This document shows, one piece after another, positions 5,440 through 5,606 of a stretch of DNA of 5,606 nt. The stretch is from F1-60-MAGs149 sp032119475 (lineage in GTDB: Bacteria > Actinomycetota > Thermoleophilia > Gaiellales > F1-60-MAGs149): contig JAUMCA010000155.1 of the NCBI GenBank assembly GCA_032119475.1, positions 1 through 5,606 of the forward strand, given 5' to 3'. The position numbers were made by a program, and so were the translations under genes. How positions within the stretch are numbered: position 1 is the first letter of the stretch; each line of letters opens with the position of its first letter. The notes below the pieces were generated by a model. The model was given only the letters and a program-made list of their open reading frames with translations, made no database searches and was not told where the DNA came from.

Positions 5440-5606
5440 GCACGCAGGAGCTCGACGAGATCGAGGCCCTCGAGGCCGCGTACGCCGACGGCGAGTCCGA
5501 CGCGCGGGGAGCGGGATGGATCGGCTGGACGCTCGTCTCCGTCGTCGCGATCGTCGTCGCGGTCTACCTCCAGATCGCGCTCGCGATCGACACGCGCATC
5601 CTGGGC
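5436..5606 (+). CDS. mreD: Probable rod shape-determining protein MreD, 3' end missing
   Basis: Fifty-seven residues are visible, open to the window edge. A hydrophilic head of about 27 residues holds eight acidic residues (E5, D7, E8, E10, E13, D18, E20, D22) and a single Arg. A hydrophobic segment from about W28 to I52 follows (WIGWTLVSVVAIVVAVYLQ and onward), which looks like a first transmembrane helix. Position right after mreC with a GTGA overlap, and a VVAVYLQ segment resembling the LLLQ pattern at the end of MreD helix 1, favour MreD, a small polytopic membrane partner of MreC. MreD usually starts almost directly with its first helix, so the acidic extension is unusual. It cannot be removed by choosing another start, because none exists in frame. 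The identity rests mainly on context; another small membrane protein is possible. Confidence 0.65.
   Translation, partial: MSTQELDEIEALEAAYADGESDARGAGWIGWTLVSVVAIVVAVYLQIALAIDTRILG

Noticed and set aside
1..5606. Mobile element, CRISPR array, tRNA/rRNA, toxin-antitoxin or defence module
   Set aside because: Nothing matching any of these was seen on either strand; all space is taken by seven housekeeping genes with uniform composition and no sign of recent transfer.

Overview
The window is a GC-rich, densely packed bacterial chromosomal segment. Third codon positions are almost always G or C. Seven protein-coding genes all lie on the + strand. Several features suggest a rod-shaped, high-GC Actinomycetota, perhaps of the Thermoleophilia/Solirubrobacterales type: GTG starts, head genes that appear leaderless, and the pairing of a bifunctional NAD(P)H-hydrate repair enzyme with alanine racemase near mreC/mreD. 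This placement is inferred from composition and gene content, not from a database search.

Left block (1-4118): four genes run head to tail with essentially no gaps. They are the 3' part of nnr (NAD(P)H-hydrate epimerase/dehydratase), a two-CBS-domain protein, alr (alanine racemase, supplying D-alanine for peptidoglycan) and a CCA-adding-type nucleotidyltransferase with an HD domain. The CBS and nucleotidyltransferase genes have clear Shine-Dalgarno sequences. Alr and the nucleotidyltransferase share a GTGA stop/start overlap. The CBS reading frame has no stop before alr and stays open 238 nt into it, which is the oddest feature of the window.

Right block (4116-5606): a small single-domain rhodanese and then mreC each start directly behind a TAGRCT -10-like box placed 5-7 nt before the ATG, with no Shine-Dalgarno. 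Both look like leaderless transcription units. MreC ends in a GTGA overlap with a strongly Shine-Dalgarno-equipped GTG start. The gene that follows is cut by the window edge and is most likely mreD with an acidic N-terminal extension.

Functionally this is housekeeping DNA: metabolite repair, D-alanine supply, tRNA 3'-end maturation, sulfur transfer and cell-shape scaffolding. I see no mobile element, CRISPR array, RNA gene, toxin-antitoxin or defence locus, and no convincing new system. The items worth a second look are the CBS/alr overlap, the two matching leaderless promoters, and the acidic head on the putative MreD. No stretch longer than 300 bases lacks a gene; the only intergenic spaces are 1107-1120, 4119-4128 and 4453-4497.
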